64,000 nt of DNA from Mesorhizobium huakuii (lineage in GTDB: Bacteria > Pseudomonadota > Alphaproteobacteria > Rhizobiales > Rhizobiaceae). A program made the translations under genes and the position numbers. Position 1 is the first letter of the stretch; every line of letters begins with the position of its first letter. The stretch spans positions 124,001 through 188,000 of the forward strand of contig NZ_CP050298.1 of assembly GCF_014189455.1 (NCBI RefSeq). The letters run 5' to 3'. Below the pieces are notes generated by a model. It made no database searches, was not told the DNA's origin, and saw only the letters and a list, made by a program, of their open reading frames with translations. Shown here in pieces: positions 19,101 to 27,505 of the stretch.

Positions 19101-20693
19101 CGCCGAGGTGACCGGCCGCTCGCGCCGCATCGTCAAGAAGACCGGCCGCGACGGCGTCGACCGGCTTGCCGTCGAGAACCGCCAGGTCTCGGCCAACCTC
19201 GCCGAGACCCAGAGCTTCATGGACGACGACAAGAGCGTGCTGATCTTTTCGGATGCCGGCGGCACCGGCCGCTCCTATCATGCCGATCTTGGGGTGAAGA
19301 ACCAGAGGCTGCGCAAACACTATCTGCTCGAGGCCGGCTGGCGCGCCGACAACGCCATCCAGGGTCTCGGACGGACCCACCCCACAAATCAGAAGCAACC
19401 GCCGTTGTTCCGGCCCATGGCCGCCAACGTGAAAGCCGGCAAGCGCTTCCTGTCGACCATCGCACGACGGCTCGACACGCTGGGCGCGATCACGCGTGGC
19501 CAGCGCCAGACCGGTGGGGCGGGGCTGTTCCGTGCCGAGGACAATCTGGAAAGCCCCTATGCACGGGCCGCACTTCGCCAATTTTACAGGCTGTTGCACC
19601 AGGGCAAGATCGAGGGCTGCTCGCTTTCGACCTTCGAGACCGCGACCGGACTGTCGCTGACGACCGACGAGGGCGGGTTGCGCGACGAGCTGCCGCCGAT
19701 CACGACCTGGCTCAACCGCCTGCTGGCGCTGCGCATCGAGACCCAGAACCTGCTGTTCGAAGTGTTCGAGCAACTTATGACGGCTAAGGTCGAGGGCGCG
19801 ATCGCTGCCGGCTCCTATGACAAAGGTCTGGAGACGATTGCGGCGGAGAGCATCGTCGTCACCGATCGTCGCACCGTCTACACGCATCCGGTCTCGGGCG
19901 CGCAGTCGCATGTGCTGACCGTCGCGCGCAAGGACCGTATGCGGCCGCTCGGCCTGGTCGACGCGCTGGCGATCGCCCGGGCCGAGCCGCAAGCGATCCT
20001 GTTGGTCAACACGCGGTCGAGCCGTGCGGCGATCCGGATGCCAACGGCGAGCCTGATGCTCGACGACGGCGCGATAGAGCACCGCGTGCGCCTGCTGCGG
20101 CCGACGGACGAGCTGCGCTACGGTCTCGACGCCCTTGCCGAAACCCACTGGCAGCCGGCCGACCGAAAACTGTTCTGCGACCTGTGGCAGGCAGAAGTCG
20201 CCGCCGTCCCGGAGTTCACCACCAGCACCTTTCACATCGTGACGGGTCTGCTGTTGCCGATCTGGCGTCGGCTGCCAGACCATGATTGTCAGGTCTACCG
20301 GATCCAGACCGATGCCGGCGAACGCATCATCGGCCGTCACATCGCGCCGGCGCTTGTCGCGACCATGTTCCGCAATCTGGGGCTCGACGATGTACCCAAG
20401 CTCGCGCCGGAAGATGCCTGGACCGGGCTTCGTGGAAGGCAGGATCGGGCTGCAACTCGCCGATGGCCTGATTCTGCGCCGCAGCCGGGTCATGAACGAC
20501 TACCGTGTCGAATTGATTGGCTTCACCGACGCGATGGTCCCCCGGCTGAAGGCGCTGGGGCTGATCTCCGAGATCATCTCCTGGAAGCTGCGGCTGTTCA
20601 TCCCGACGACCGCGCAAGGGTCCGCCATCCTCGCCTCCCTCTTCGACCGCCATACGCTTGGTCGGCGTCACCGACCGCACGTCGGCGGCTTGA
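16132..20693 (+). CDS. strawberry-notch-type helicase/methyltransferase-like protein (amber codon and frameshifts)
   Basis: A protein of about 1519 aa once corrected. Residues about 140-270 look like a Rossmann methyltransferase (LEPSAGTGLLAVHAEMA, then VLINPPFSVGAYV, an NPPF motif). The middle is an SNF2/strawberry-notch helicase: GDGTGCGKGRQVAGIIL (Walker A type), GVIVFDEAHAMANA (DEAH box), YVSATGAT, and later DAGGTGRSYHADLG and RADNAIQGLGRTH (motif VI). The start MNIVSTTSTIG at 16132 is followed by an in-frame TAG at 16261, and an ATG at 16300 lies downstream. Two extra G residues (near 20430 and 20660) break the 3' end, which otherwise ends at TGA 20693. The raw frame fuses it to the toprim gene. 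It is common next to toprim and ParB-like genes on rhizobial plasmids. Confidence 0.75.
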
Positions 20694-20704
20694 GGGAGGC
20701 GATC

Positions 20705-21765
20705 ATGACCGGCTCGGCCTCCGAGCTGGCACGCCGCCTTGGCGAAACATGCCGAGGCGGTGTGCCGCGAATATCTCTGCAACGGCCATCGCTCCGGCAA
20801 TTACTGGATGGTCGGCGATGTCCGCAACACGCGCGGCCGGTTCCATGCATGTGCGGCTTAAGACGGTTGGCGGCAAGGCAGCCGGAAAATGGGTCGATGA
20901 GTCGTCGGGCGAATATGGCGACCTGCTTGACGTCATCGAGCAGAGCTGTGGTCTGGTCGACTTCCGCGAGGTCGCGGATGAAGCACGCCGCTTCCTCTCT
21001 ATGCCGCTGCCACCGCCCCATCCCCTTGGCGCGCAGCGCCAACTTGCCGCGGCACGGGGCTCTCCCGACGCCGCGCGTCGCCTGTTCGGCATGTCGCAAC
21101 CGATCGCCGGCACGTTGGCCGAACGCTATCTTGCCGGTCGTGGCATTCTGCTTTCAACGCATGAGCGCGCGCTGCGCTTCCATCCCGGCTGCTACTACAG
21201 GGATCTCGTTACGGGCGAGACGCAGACGCTGCCTGCCCTGATTGCCGCTGTCACCAGCCTCGACGGGCGTATCACCGGCCTGCAGCGCACTTACCTGTCC
21301 TCTGGGCTGCACCCGAGCGGCAAGGTCGGCAAGGCGCAACTCGCCGATCCACGCCGCTCGCTTGGGCATCTTTTTGGCAACGGCATCTGGCTAGGCCACC
21401 AGCCCGGTGAGCCCGTCCCGGTCATGGCCGCCGGCGAGGGCTTCGAGACGATGGCTTCGCTTAAGGTGGTGATGCCGGCGCTGCCGGCGGCGGCCGCCAC
21501 CTCGGCCAATCACCTCGCCGGCCTGACGTTCCCGCCTGGCTGCCGTCGCCTCTACATCGCAGCCGATGCCGACGCCGCCGGCCGGCACGGCATCGAGCGT
21601 CTCAGCCAGCGCGCAGGCGACGCCGGGATCCTCGCCTTGGTGTTGCGGCCGCAGCTCGGCGACTTCAACGACGATCTGCGCCATCTCGGACCCGCCCATC
21701 TCGCGGCATGGCTCAGCGATCAGCTCGTCCCGGAGGATGCCCGTCTCTTTCTGCCGCCCGGATGA
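20705..21765 (+). CDS. toprim (DUF7146-type) primase-like protein, two 1-base insertions
   Basis: About 352 aa after correction. The ATG at 20705 follows GGGAGG. The N-terminus is restored by removing one G near 20744 (LARRLAKHAEAVCREYLCNG) and one T near 20843 (NTRGRSMHVRLKTVGG). A zinc-free primase-like N-domain with GNYWMVGD and KAAGKWVDE is followed by a toprim core, VMAAGEGFETMASL (catalytic Glu) and LYIAADADAAGRHG (the DxD pair). It resembles the DnaG/twinkle-like primases of conjugative elements and may prime the transferred strand. It is downstream of, and probably co-transcribed with, the strawberry-notch gene. Confidence 0.78.
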
Positions 21766-22012
21766 ACGGCCCTGACCGGCAGGCGGGCAGGGGTGGCGTC
21801 ACGGGGAGACTTGCAGGCATGGCGGCGGTCCGCCGGAGAGGCCGCGCCCGCGGCCTGCCCGAGAGGCGACCCCTGCCACGCCCCGGTCACGGCCGCAACG
21901 GCTGCGCCGTCCTCCGCTCGCGCTCCGGCCTTCGGTGCCGCCGCGCCCGGGGCGTAGCCGGGATGCGCTGTCAGGCCGCGAAGGGCGCGGCCACAACCGA
22001 CGGAGACACGCC
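21766..22012. other. GC-rich spacer before the DUF2493 gene
   Basis: No gene is supported. The end carries CGGAGACACGCC, the ribosome binding site of the ATG at 22013. Confidence 0.4.
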
Positions 22013-22954
22013 ATGACCTACGAGCTTCCCCTCGACGACGCCTACGAACCCTACCACGCCTCCTCGCCGACCGATCGCGTCATCCTCGAACTGCAGATGT
22101 ACGGCCATCGCCCGCATCAGGACGAACCTGATGCTCGGCCACTTCCCGACGACGAGGTGATCCGGGCCGGCCTCGCCGGTATCGTCGAGACCTTCGCCGG
22201 CATGCTTGGTGACACCAGGCTCGAACCCGATCTCGATGACCTGCTCTGGTCCTTCGCAAACGTCTTCCACCGTGCCGCCGAGCGCGTCGCCCGCAGTCTC
22301 GACCGCAACGAGGAGGCCCAGCGTTCAAGCCAGCAGGAACAGGACGGTTCCGAGGTGAAGTCGGTCGAGCTGGAGCGGCTCACTGCCGAGGGCATCACCT
22401 ATATCGAGCGCCGCAACGTGCTCGAAATCATGCGCGATGAGGCCGCCGACCTCTACGAGGCACAAACCGGATCGGCATGGCGGCCGCGCACCGGCTCCAA
22501 GGTCAGCCACCAGGCGATGACCGCGTCGGTGATCGACAGCCGCGACTTCCTCGCCGCCCGCTGTCGCGCCGAAAACGAGGTGCTCGTTCCGGCCGGCACC
22601 AAGATTGCCTTCGCCGGCGGCCTCGACTGCAACGATCACGACCGGATCTGGGACGCGCTCGACAAGGCCCGCGAGAAGCATCCCGACATGGTCCTGATCC
22701 ACGGTGGCAGCCCGCGCGGCGCCGAACGCATCGCCGCCTGCTGGGCCGAGAACCGGAAGGTCACCCAGATCGCCTTCAAGCCGGATTGGAACCGGCACGC
22801 CAAGGCGGCTCCGTTCCGCCGCAACGACCAGCTTCTCTCAGTGGTGCCCTACGGCCTGATCGTCTTTCCCGGCTCCGGCATCACCGAGAACCTTGCCGAC
22901 AAGGCCCGTCGGCTCGGCATCCCCGTCTGGCGGTTCGCGGAGGACGGCGCGTGA
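22013..22954 (+). CDS. DUF2493 (SLOG/YAcAr-type) protein
   Basis: A 313-aa protein with two parts. The acidic N-terminal half (about 1-190) is specific to rhizobial plasmid homologues. The C-terminal half is a Rossmann-like DUF2493 domain, KIAFAGGLDCNDHDRIWDAL, MVLIHGGSPRGAERIAACWA (the GG...GA nucleotide-sugar/ligand loop) and VIVFPGSGITENLADKAR-like sequence. DUF2493 belongs to the SLOG superfamily, proposed to bind nucleotide-derived ligands. The ATG at 22013 follows GGAG. Function in the element is unknown. Confidence 0.82.
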   Translation: MTYELPLDDAYEPYHASSPTDRVILELQMYGHRPHQDEPDARPLPDDEVIRAGLAGIVETFAGMLGDTRLEPDLDDLLWSFANVFHRAAERVARSLDRNEEAQRSSQQEQDGSEVKSVELERLTAEGITYIERRNVLEIMRDEAADLYEAQTGSAWRPRTGSKVSHQAMTASVIDSRDFLAARCRAENEVLVPAGTKIAFAGGLDCNDHDRIWDALDKAREKHPDMVLIHGGSPRGAERIAACWAENRKVTQIAFKPDWNRHAKAAPFRRNDQLLSVVPYGLIVFPGSGITENLADKARRLGIPVWRFAEDGA

Positions 22955-23428
22955 AGCGCCGTCTTCCTTGCGTCCGCGCTCAGAACTCGCTTCCATCGCC
23001 ATGTCGACGAACCCGACCGCTGGCGGTCGGATTCGTCGCGTGCACCTGTCCGAACCAGTCGCGCAACGCCGCTCGACGCGGCCAATGTCGGTCGGGGTCA
23101 GGGCAATCGATGCCGAGGCCGAGTGCTACTGGCAGAGTTGGGAGTTCATTGCTTCAAGCGACAATTCTTCCGTTCTCATGCGCTCGATTCAGGACGTGCG
23201 CCTCTGACTGGCAAACACCACCCCCTAGATCTTCGACAGGTCGTCTTTCGTTCCCATCCGATCCGGGCGCGCCGGCCTGCGGCCGGCCGGGCTCTAGTCG
23301 CGGCGTCCCGCCGCTTCCCGAGCCGGCTTCGCCGTCTCGGCCTTCGGGTGACGATCCCTCGCGCCGGGTCAGGGGGAGAGGGCGGCCGGAGCGGGGCGAG
23401 GGGCGCTGGACAGGAAGGGAAAGTCACC
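22955..23428. other. intergenic region, no gene seen
   Basis: About 470 bases with no family-matching frame on either strand. The end contains AAGGGAAAG, the ribosome binding site for the next gene. A 54-aa frame near 23050 shows no recognisable sequence. Confidence 0.4.
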
Positions 23429-23962
23429 ATGTCGATGGTATTCATAGGTGGATCGCGCGAGATATTCGAGCTGCCGGAACCTGCGATCGCTCGCATCGGC
23501 GCAATCGTCGCTGCCGAGCACGGCGTGCTGGTTGGCGACGCGTCGGGAGCCGATGCAGAGGCGCAGGGCCTGCTCGCGGGCTACAAGTACGAGCATGTCG
23601 GGGTCTTCCATGCCGGCAAGGAACCCCGGAACAATCTGGGCGACTGGGCCGCCTACCATGTTCCTTCTCCTGAGGGCGCCAGAGGATACTGGGTCCACGC
23701 CGCCAAGGACCGGGAGATGGCGCGGCGCGCCGACTTTGGCATGATGGTCTGGGACGGCGCATCACCCGGCACGGCCGTCAACGTGCTTCGGCTCGCCATG
23801 GCGAACAAGCCGTGCGTCATTTACGATCTGGCCAGAGGCAGCATGGCGACGACGTACAATGTGCAAGACTGGTGCGCCCTGCTCCGCCATGCCGGTCCGG
23901 ACATTCGCCGCCAAGCCGAAGCGCGCATGACGGCGGACGAGCGTCTGGCGCTGCCAGGATGA
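23429..23962 (+). CDS. SLOG-like Rossmann-fold protein
   Basis: A 177-aa protein starting MSMVFIGGSREIFELPE. The FIGGSR loop, the VLVGDASGADAEAQGLL motif (GDAxGxD, about 35-51) and FGMMVWDGASPGTAVNVLRLA (about 100-120) are typical of SLOG/DprA-like ligand-binding proteins, which are often found near DUF2493 and DUF736 genes in rhizobial elements. AAGGGAAAG precedes the ATG. A nucleotide-ligand binding role is inferred. Confidence 0.65.
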   Translation: MSMVFIGGSREIFELPEPAIARIGAIVAAEHGVLVGDASGADAEAQGLLAGYKYEHVGVFHAGKEPRNNLGDWAAYHVPSPEGARGYWVHAAKDREMARRADFGMMVWDGASPGTAVNVLRLAMANKPCVIYDLARGSMATTYNVQDWCALLRHAGPDIRRQAEARMTADERLALPG

Positions 23963-24671
23963 TGTACGCCCGGTCCCGCCGACAGCCCGGCCGGTCCGAT
24001 CCGATATGCTTGATCCGACCCCGCGCTGCCTACTCACTTTTATGAACGGCCGGAGCCGGCCCCTTTCGAGACCGGCCCACGCGCAGAGCCGCAGGGCGTT
24101 GTGCAGGATGATCATCTTGACCCGTCTCGCTTCTGAAGCGGGTGCAAGCGTGCCGAACATCCGGGCTTGCGGTCATCCAACCTAGCTGCGAGGCATCGCC
24201 ACCGTGGGGCGTGAAGTTCGCTGCCAGCCGGCTCCGATCTCGAAACCGCTGTGCCGCCATACCGAACGCGCAAGGCGGTTCACGCGCCATTGCTGCTGTT
24301 CGATGTGTTGGCGATGCCGACGACATGACCCGAGAGGCTGCAGCCTGTTCCTGCGATCCGGCAGCGTTGCGTCGGCCAAGCGATGGCGGCCTGAGTTCTT
24401 GTCCATCTGCCGCATCCGGGGCCATTCCCGTTTCATGTCGCCTTTGTAGACGACCGCCTGCTTTGTGCGGTCAACCCCCGTTGGGGGTACACTCGGCGAA
24501 TATTCAGGAAAATTCGATTTCTGTGTTTTCTCTGCGGACAGGCGAAGGGCCTGCCCGCTGTTTTTCGGCAAATAGAATTTTCCAGAATTTTCGCCGAGAT
24601 GACCGCAGCAGGACGGCCCTCTCCTTTGGCGCCATCGGGAATGGTCCCGATGCAACCGAAGGAGAACTACC
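23963..24671. other. intergenic region with a decayed DUF736 fragment and a long palindrome
   Basis: No intact gene. On the minus strand near 24182-24240, SGFEIGAGWQRTS recalls the RTGFEIGAGWHRIS segment of the DUF736 gene downstream, so this may be a partial duplication. A long imperfect palindrome lies at 24492-24598 and is listed separately. GAAGGAGAACTACC provides the ribosome binding site for the ATG at 24672. Confidence 0.45.
24492..24598. repeat. 107-bp near-perfect palindrome (cruciform or MITE-like)
   Basis: Arms of 29 nt at 24492-24520 and 24570-24598 pair at about 26 of 29 positions (CTCGGCGAA...GGAAAATTC cores). The loop holds a second stem, GCGGACAGGC with GCCTGCCCGC, pairing at 9 of 10. 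The whole unit could fold as one long hairpin. It lies 74 bp before the DUF736 gene and is not a terminator, as it has no T tract at its end. Confidence 0.75.
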
Positions 24672-24995
24672 ATGGCCACCACGATCGCAAACCTCACCAC
24701 CAAGGCCGACGGCTCGATGGAAGGCGTCTTTGCCACGCTCCGGGTCAACGCTCCGATCACCCTGATCCCGAACACCAACAAGTCGCGCGAGGACGCGCCC
24801 GACTACCGGATCGTCAACAAGCGCACGGGCTTCGAGATCGGAGCCGGCTGGCACCGCATCTCCCAGCGTTCGGGCGAGGAATACCTCTCGGTCAAGCTGG
24901 AAGCCCCCGAGATCGGCGTCATCTTCGGCAATCTCGCTCCCGCCCCGGGTGGCGAGGAAAACAAGAAGGTCATCCTCTGGAACAACCCCCAGTGA
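24672..24995 (+). CDS. DUF736 domain protein
   Basis: A 107-aa DUF736 protein starting MATTIANLTTKADGSMEG. Family motifs are GVFATLRVNAPITLIPN (about 18-34), APDYRIVNKRTGFEIGAGW (about 42-60) and EEYLSVKLEAPE. DUF736 proteins are small beta-rich proteins of unknown function, often present in several copies on rhizobial plasmids. They resemble the DUF736-type genes beside transfer modules. The frame is intact. Confidence 0.88.
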   Translation: MATTIANLTTKADGSMEGVFATLRVNAPITLIPNTNKSREDAPDYRIVNKRTGFEIGAGWHRISQRSGEEYLSVKLEAPEIGVIFGNLAPAPGGEENKKVILWNNPQ

Positions 24996-25053
24996 GGCAT
25001 CGGTGGCCGGCCCCTCGAGGGGCCGGCTTCCCCACCGACAAAAGGAGGTTGCA

Positions 25054-25395
25054 ATGAGCCGCTACACCATCACTGTCACGGGCACCGTCACCGGAAAAGT
25101 CCGCTCGGATCCAGACGCTGTCATCGGCTACGATCCACCGCTTCGGACCTACTTCCTGCAAGCGTTCCCGCACGAAGAAACCGACGAGCCCGCGCTCTGG
25201 CTTGGCACCGCCGATCGCGCGTTCGAAACGCTTGGATATCTTCGCCACGCCGCGACTGCGCACGGCTACGACTTCATGCCGCTGCCGCCCGAAATGGCTG
25301 CAAAGCTGGTCGAGGACAAAGCGGCAGCCGGCGATCGTTCGGAACGGGACGGGATCCTCGGTGAACTGCTGAAACACCTCAACCAACCCGAGTAG
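25054..25395 (+). CDS. conserved hypothetical protein of the accessory-plasmid module
   Basis: A 113-aa protein starting MSRYTITVTGTVTGKVRSDP. A near-ideal AAAGGAGGTTGCA precedes the ATG at 25054. It is probably co-transcribed with the DUF736 gene (58-bp gap), and a strong bidirectional terminator follows. The middle TYFLQAFPHEETDEPALWLG is aromatic and beta-rich. No function is recognised. Confidence 0.7.
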   Translation: MSRYTITVTGTVTGKVRSDPDAVIGYDPPLRTYFLQAFPHEETDEPALWLGTADRAFETLGYLRHAATAHGYDFMPLPPEMAAKLVEDKAAAGDRSERDGILGELLKHLNQPE

Positions 25396-25403
25396 GCAAA
25401 CAC

Positions 25404-25449
25404 AAAAAAAGGGCCCGCGACGGAACACTCCGTCGCGGGCCCTTTTTTT
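25404..25449. terminator. bidirectional rho-independent terminator
   Basis: A perfect 14-bp stem, GGGCCCGCGACGGA (25411-25424) with TCCGTCGCGGGCCC (25429-25442) and a 4-nt ACAC loop. It is flanked by seven A residues on the left and seven T residues on the right, so it can stop transcripts from both the plus-strand gene before it and the minus-strand par genes after it. Confidence 0.95.
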
Positions 25450-25513
25450 GCGCGTCGCAAAGAGCCACGAACGTCACCCGTCACAGCATGCGACAGCGAC
25501 TCCATACCGCCGA

Positions 25514-25921
25514 TTATTCCTTCGGCAGTTTGTGCTTATGAATGCGGATATAATCCTGCACGGCCTTTCGCAGCAGCTCGGTCATGCTGTGCCCGTTGCT
25601 GATCGCCAGCAACTTGAACTGGCGCTGCTCAACGGCCATCAGATAGTAGCCGCAGCGAACCATCTCCTCCTCGCGAATCTTCTTGCCGGCGATGGGATCC
25701 TTTTTCTGACCCTGCCGCAGCAGCTTGCGAAAATCGGGCCCGACTGGAGGGGACGGCTTTGTCGGTTCCTGCGTCTGTGGCGTAGCTTGCTGCTTGATCC
25801 CTGACGGCTCGGCCTTCGGTGGGATGAACATGCTGGGCAGCGCTGGCGGCAGCGTGGAGATCGCCTTCATCATGCGGGCTTTCTTGTCGTCACCGGGTTT
25901 CGGTGCGGTTTCTTCACTCAT
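25514..25921 (-). CDS. ribbon-helix-helix partner of the ParA-like ATPase (VirC2-like?)
   Basis: A 135-aa protein. The N-terminal 65 residues are Pro/Gln-rich and probably disordered. The C-terminal part (about 85-130: EEEMVRCGYYLMAVEQRQFK, then MTELLRKAVQDYI) looks like a ribbon-helix-helix DNA-binding domain. Its ATG overlaps the ParA stop as ATGA (25918-25921), so it is the downstream gene of a two-gene par-type operon. By analogy with parAB or virC1C2 operons it should bind the palindromes upstream of the ATPase gene or the oriT region. That target is inferred. Confidence 0.6.
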   Translation of the reverse strand: MSEETAPKPGDDKKARMMKAISTLPPALPSMFIPPKAEPSGIKQQATPQTQEPTKPSPPVGPDFRKLLRQGQKKDPIAGKKIREEEMVRCGYYLMAVEQRQFKLLAISNGHSMTELLRKAVQDYIRIHKHKLPKE

Positions 25922-26598
25922 GCCGCGTTCCTTGTGGCTTCGATGAAGGTTTGCAGAAGGTCGTCGAAGACCCCTTCGCTCTCGGCAACCGCCTTCGCAT
26001 CGGGCACCGCGAAGCTGTAAAGGGTCTGTCCGGTCTGTAGATCGCGGTAGGCAACACGATTGTGCAGGACGTGTTCTGCAATCGGCGTGCCGTTGGCCTG
26101 GATGATGGCCCGCAGTTCGGTCAAGGCTCGGGCCCGACCATCGATGATGGTCTGCTTGGTCAGCACGAATATCGCAGGCAGCGGTCTACCCCGGCTCTCG
26201 ACCGCCAGCGGAATGTAGTGGTCGGTGATCTGGATGGCGGCGGTCACGTCGTCGAGGGCAAAATAGACCGGCACGACGACAATATCGGCCGCGAAGAGCC
26301 CGGCCATGAGGTTGTCATTTGTAGTGCCTTCCGTATCGATCAAGACGACGGAGCGTTCACCGTTGTGAGTGGCTGCCGCGCGAAGGATTTCCTGCGGGGT
26401 CATCGCGCTCACCAGTTGCAGGCTGTCAGGACGATTGCCAGCGTCACCCAGCATCTGGAACCAGCGGTTCATGTTCTGCCGCCGATCGCCGTCTATAAGA
26501 GTGACTGAATAACCCCTATGCAGCGCGACGGATGCGAGGGTGCGCAGCATCGTCGATTTGCCAGTGCCGCCCTTTGGGATCGCAGCGGAGATGATCAT
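25918..26598 (-). CDS. ParA/VirC1-like partition ATPase
   Basis: A 226-aa deviant Walker ATPase: AAIPKGGTGKSTMLRTLASVA (residues about 5-25; KGGTGKST is the signature with the first Lys), TLIDGDRRQNMNRW, SVVLIDTEGTTND (Walker B) and VVVPVYFALDD. Length and lack of an N-terminal helix-turn-helix fit the ParA-Ib/VirC1 group. ATG 26598 follows AAGGAGGCCCCC. A longer start at 26664 is unlikely because it would run through the operator repeats. It may act in replicon segregation or, as VirC1 does, in relaxosome assembly. The mob genes are divergent and close. Confidence 0.82.
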   Translation of the reverse strand: MIISAAIPKGGTGKSTMLRTLASVALHRGYSVTLIDGDRRQNMNRWFQMLGDAGNRPDSLQLVSAMTPQEILRAAATHNGERSVVLIDTEGTTNDNLMAGLFAADIVVVPVYFALDDVTAAIQITDHYIPLAVESRGRPLPAIFVLTKQTIIDGRARALTELRAIIQANGTPIAEHVLHNRVAYRDLQTGQTLYSFAVPDAKAVAESEGVFDDLLQTFIEATRNAA

Positions 26599-26623
26599 GG
26601 GGGCCTCCTTCCGGCGTTGGCTC

Positions 26624-26682
26624 CTTGTTTCGATGTTAACATGGAGACAAGTCATCATGGACACATGGAAACAAGATCACGG
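26624..26682. promoter_or_regulatory. palindromic operator/parS-like sites upstream of the parA-like gene
   Basis: CTTGTTTCGATGTTAACATGGAGACAAG (28 bp split around GTTAAC, 26624-26651) is an imperfect palindrome. A half-site CATGGAAACAAG follows at 26664-26675. The perfect relative is at 26861-26882. Repeated sites beside a parA-type operon suggest an autoregulatory operator or centromere. Confidence 0.6.
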
Positions 26683-26860
26683 TCGAAACATCATGACATA
26701 GTCGACGGGGAAGCCTGGTTTGGCAACCCAGGCGCTCACAGATAAGGGCTCGCTAAAGATGCAGTTTTTGCGCAGCTGCTTTCGTCAGAAAAGAAGGTCC
26801 GGTGGCCCATCGACTGCGCATTTCCGACTACGCTTTCCGGCTTCCCATCAGAAGGCCGAT

Positions 26861-26882
26861 GGTTCCATGTTAACATGGAACC
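26861..26882. promoter_or_regulatory. perfect 22-bp palindrome, centromere or operator candidate
   Basis: GGTTCCATGTT joined to AACATGGAACC reads identically on both strands over 22 bp. It shares the ATGTTAACATGGA core with the sites at 26624-26682 and lies between the divergent parA-like and mobC genes. Confidence 0.65.
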
Positions 26883-27097
26883 AAGTCGCCAACCCATCAT
26901 AGACACATTGCATCAAATCACGATGTGAACATTTCGCCCGCGCTGCCGCCGCCGATAACTGGGCTGGTAAGAAGACGCGACCATATTTTCGTTCCTCCTC
27001 ATTTGCTTCTTACTGGCAGGATAGCCTATTTTGTGATACACACAAAATAGGCGGCGCGGCCCTGGCGGGCCTTAGCGCCCGCAAGCGGGCTTGAGAG
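26883..27097. other. candidate origin of transfer (oriT) region
   Basis: The region just before mobC and the relaxase contains a perfect 12-bp inverted repeat, GCCTATTTTGTG (27024-27035) and CACAAAATAGGC (27041-27052) with a 5-nt ATACA loop. A GC-rich GGCGCGGCCCTGGCGGGCC tract and a GCGCCCGCAAGCGGGC hairpin follow. Inverted repeats next to mobC/relaxase genes are the usual layout of oriT. The nick site cannot be placed by eye. Confidence 0.55.
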
Positions 27098-27505
27098 ATG
27101 AATGCAGACGCCCAGAAAGCAGCGGTGAAGAGCGCGTCACGACGCTACGGCGAGGTGACGCACATCCGGTTTTCGGCTAACGAGTTGGCCAGCCTCAAAG
27201 CCATCGCGGAGCGGGACGGCGTCACCGTCAGTGAGGTCGTCCGGCGTCTGGTGCGGGCTGAGGCCGGGCATCTGCCTATCGCGTCAGAGGCGTTGCGGCC
27301 GGCGATCGTGGACATGACCGATCAGCTGCGGCGCGTCGGCGTCAATTTCAATCAGGCCGTGTGCGCCATGAACGACGGCCGGGTTGCCCAGGATGAGGAT
27401 CTTGAGCAGGCGCTGATCGCCGTGGGCGACCTCGTGCGGCAGTTCCGCGAGGAACTGAAGGCGATGACTGGCGGGTCCCGCAAGGCGAGGGAGGCCAGGC
27501 CATGA
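27098..27505 (+). CDS. MobC-like relaxosome accessory protein
   Basis: A 135-aa protein with an N-terminal ribbon-helix-helix (THIRFSANELASLKAIAERD and VTVSEVVRRLVRAEAG, about residues 21-57) and the MobC-type LRRVGVNFNQAVCAMN motif (about 76-91). It overlaps the relaxase start as ATGA. Family knowledge says MobC proteins bind oriT and help strand separation for the relaxase. The candidate oriT is directly upstream. Confidence 0.82.
   Translation: MNADAQKAAVKSASRRYGEVTHIRFSANELASLKAIAERDGVTVSEVVRRLVRAEAGHLPIASEALRPAIVDMTDQLRRVGVNFNQAVCAMNDGRVAQDEDLEQALIAVGDLVRQFREELKAMTGGSRKAREARP

Noticed and set aside
16300..21765. 1821-aa single protein joining helicase and toprim domains
   Set aside because: The junction segment (20430-20850) is unlike either family in this frame. 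Four one-base corrections give two normal adjacent genes.
23123..23428. upstream extension of the SLOG-like gene
   Set aside because: The Arg/Ala-rich sequence has no family match, and the ATG at 23429 has a clear ribosome binding site and the usual family start.
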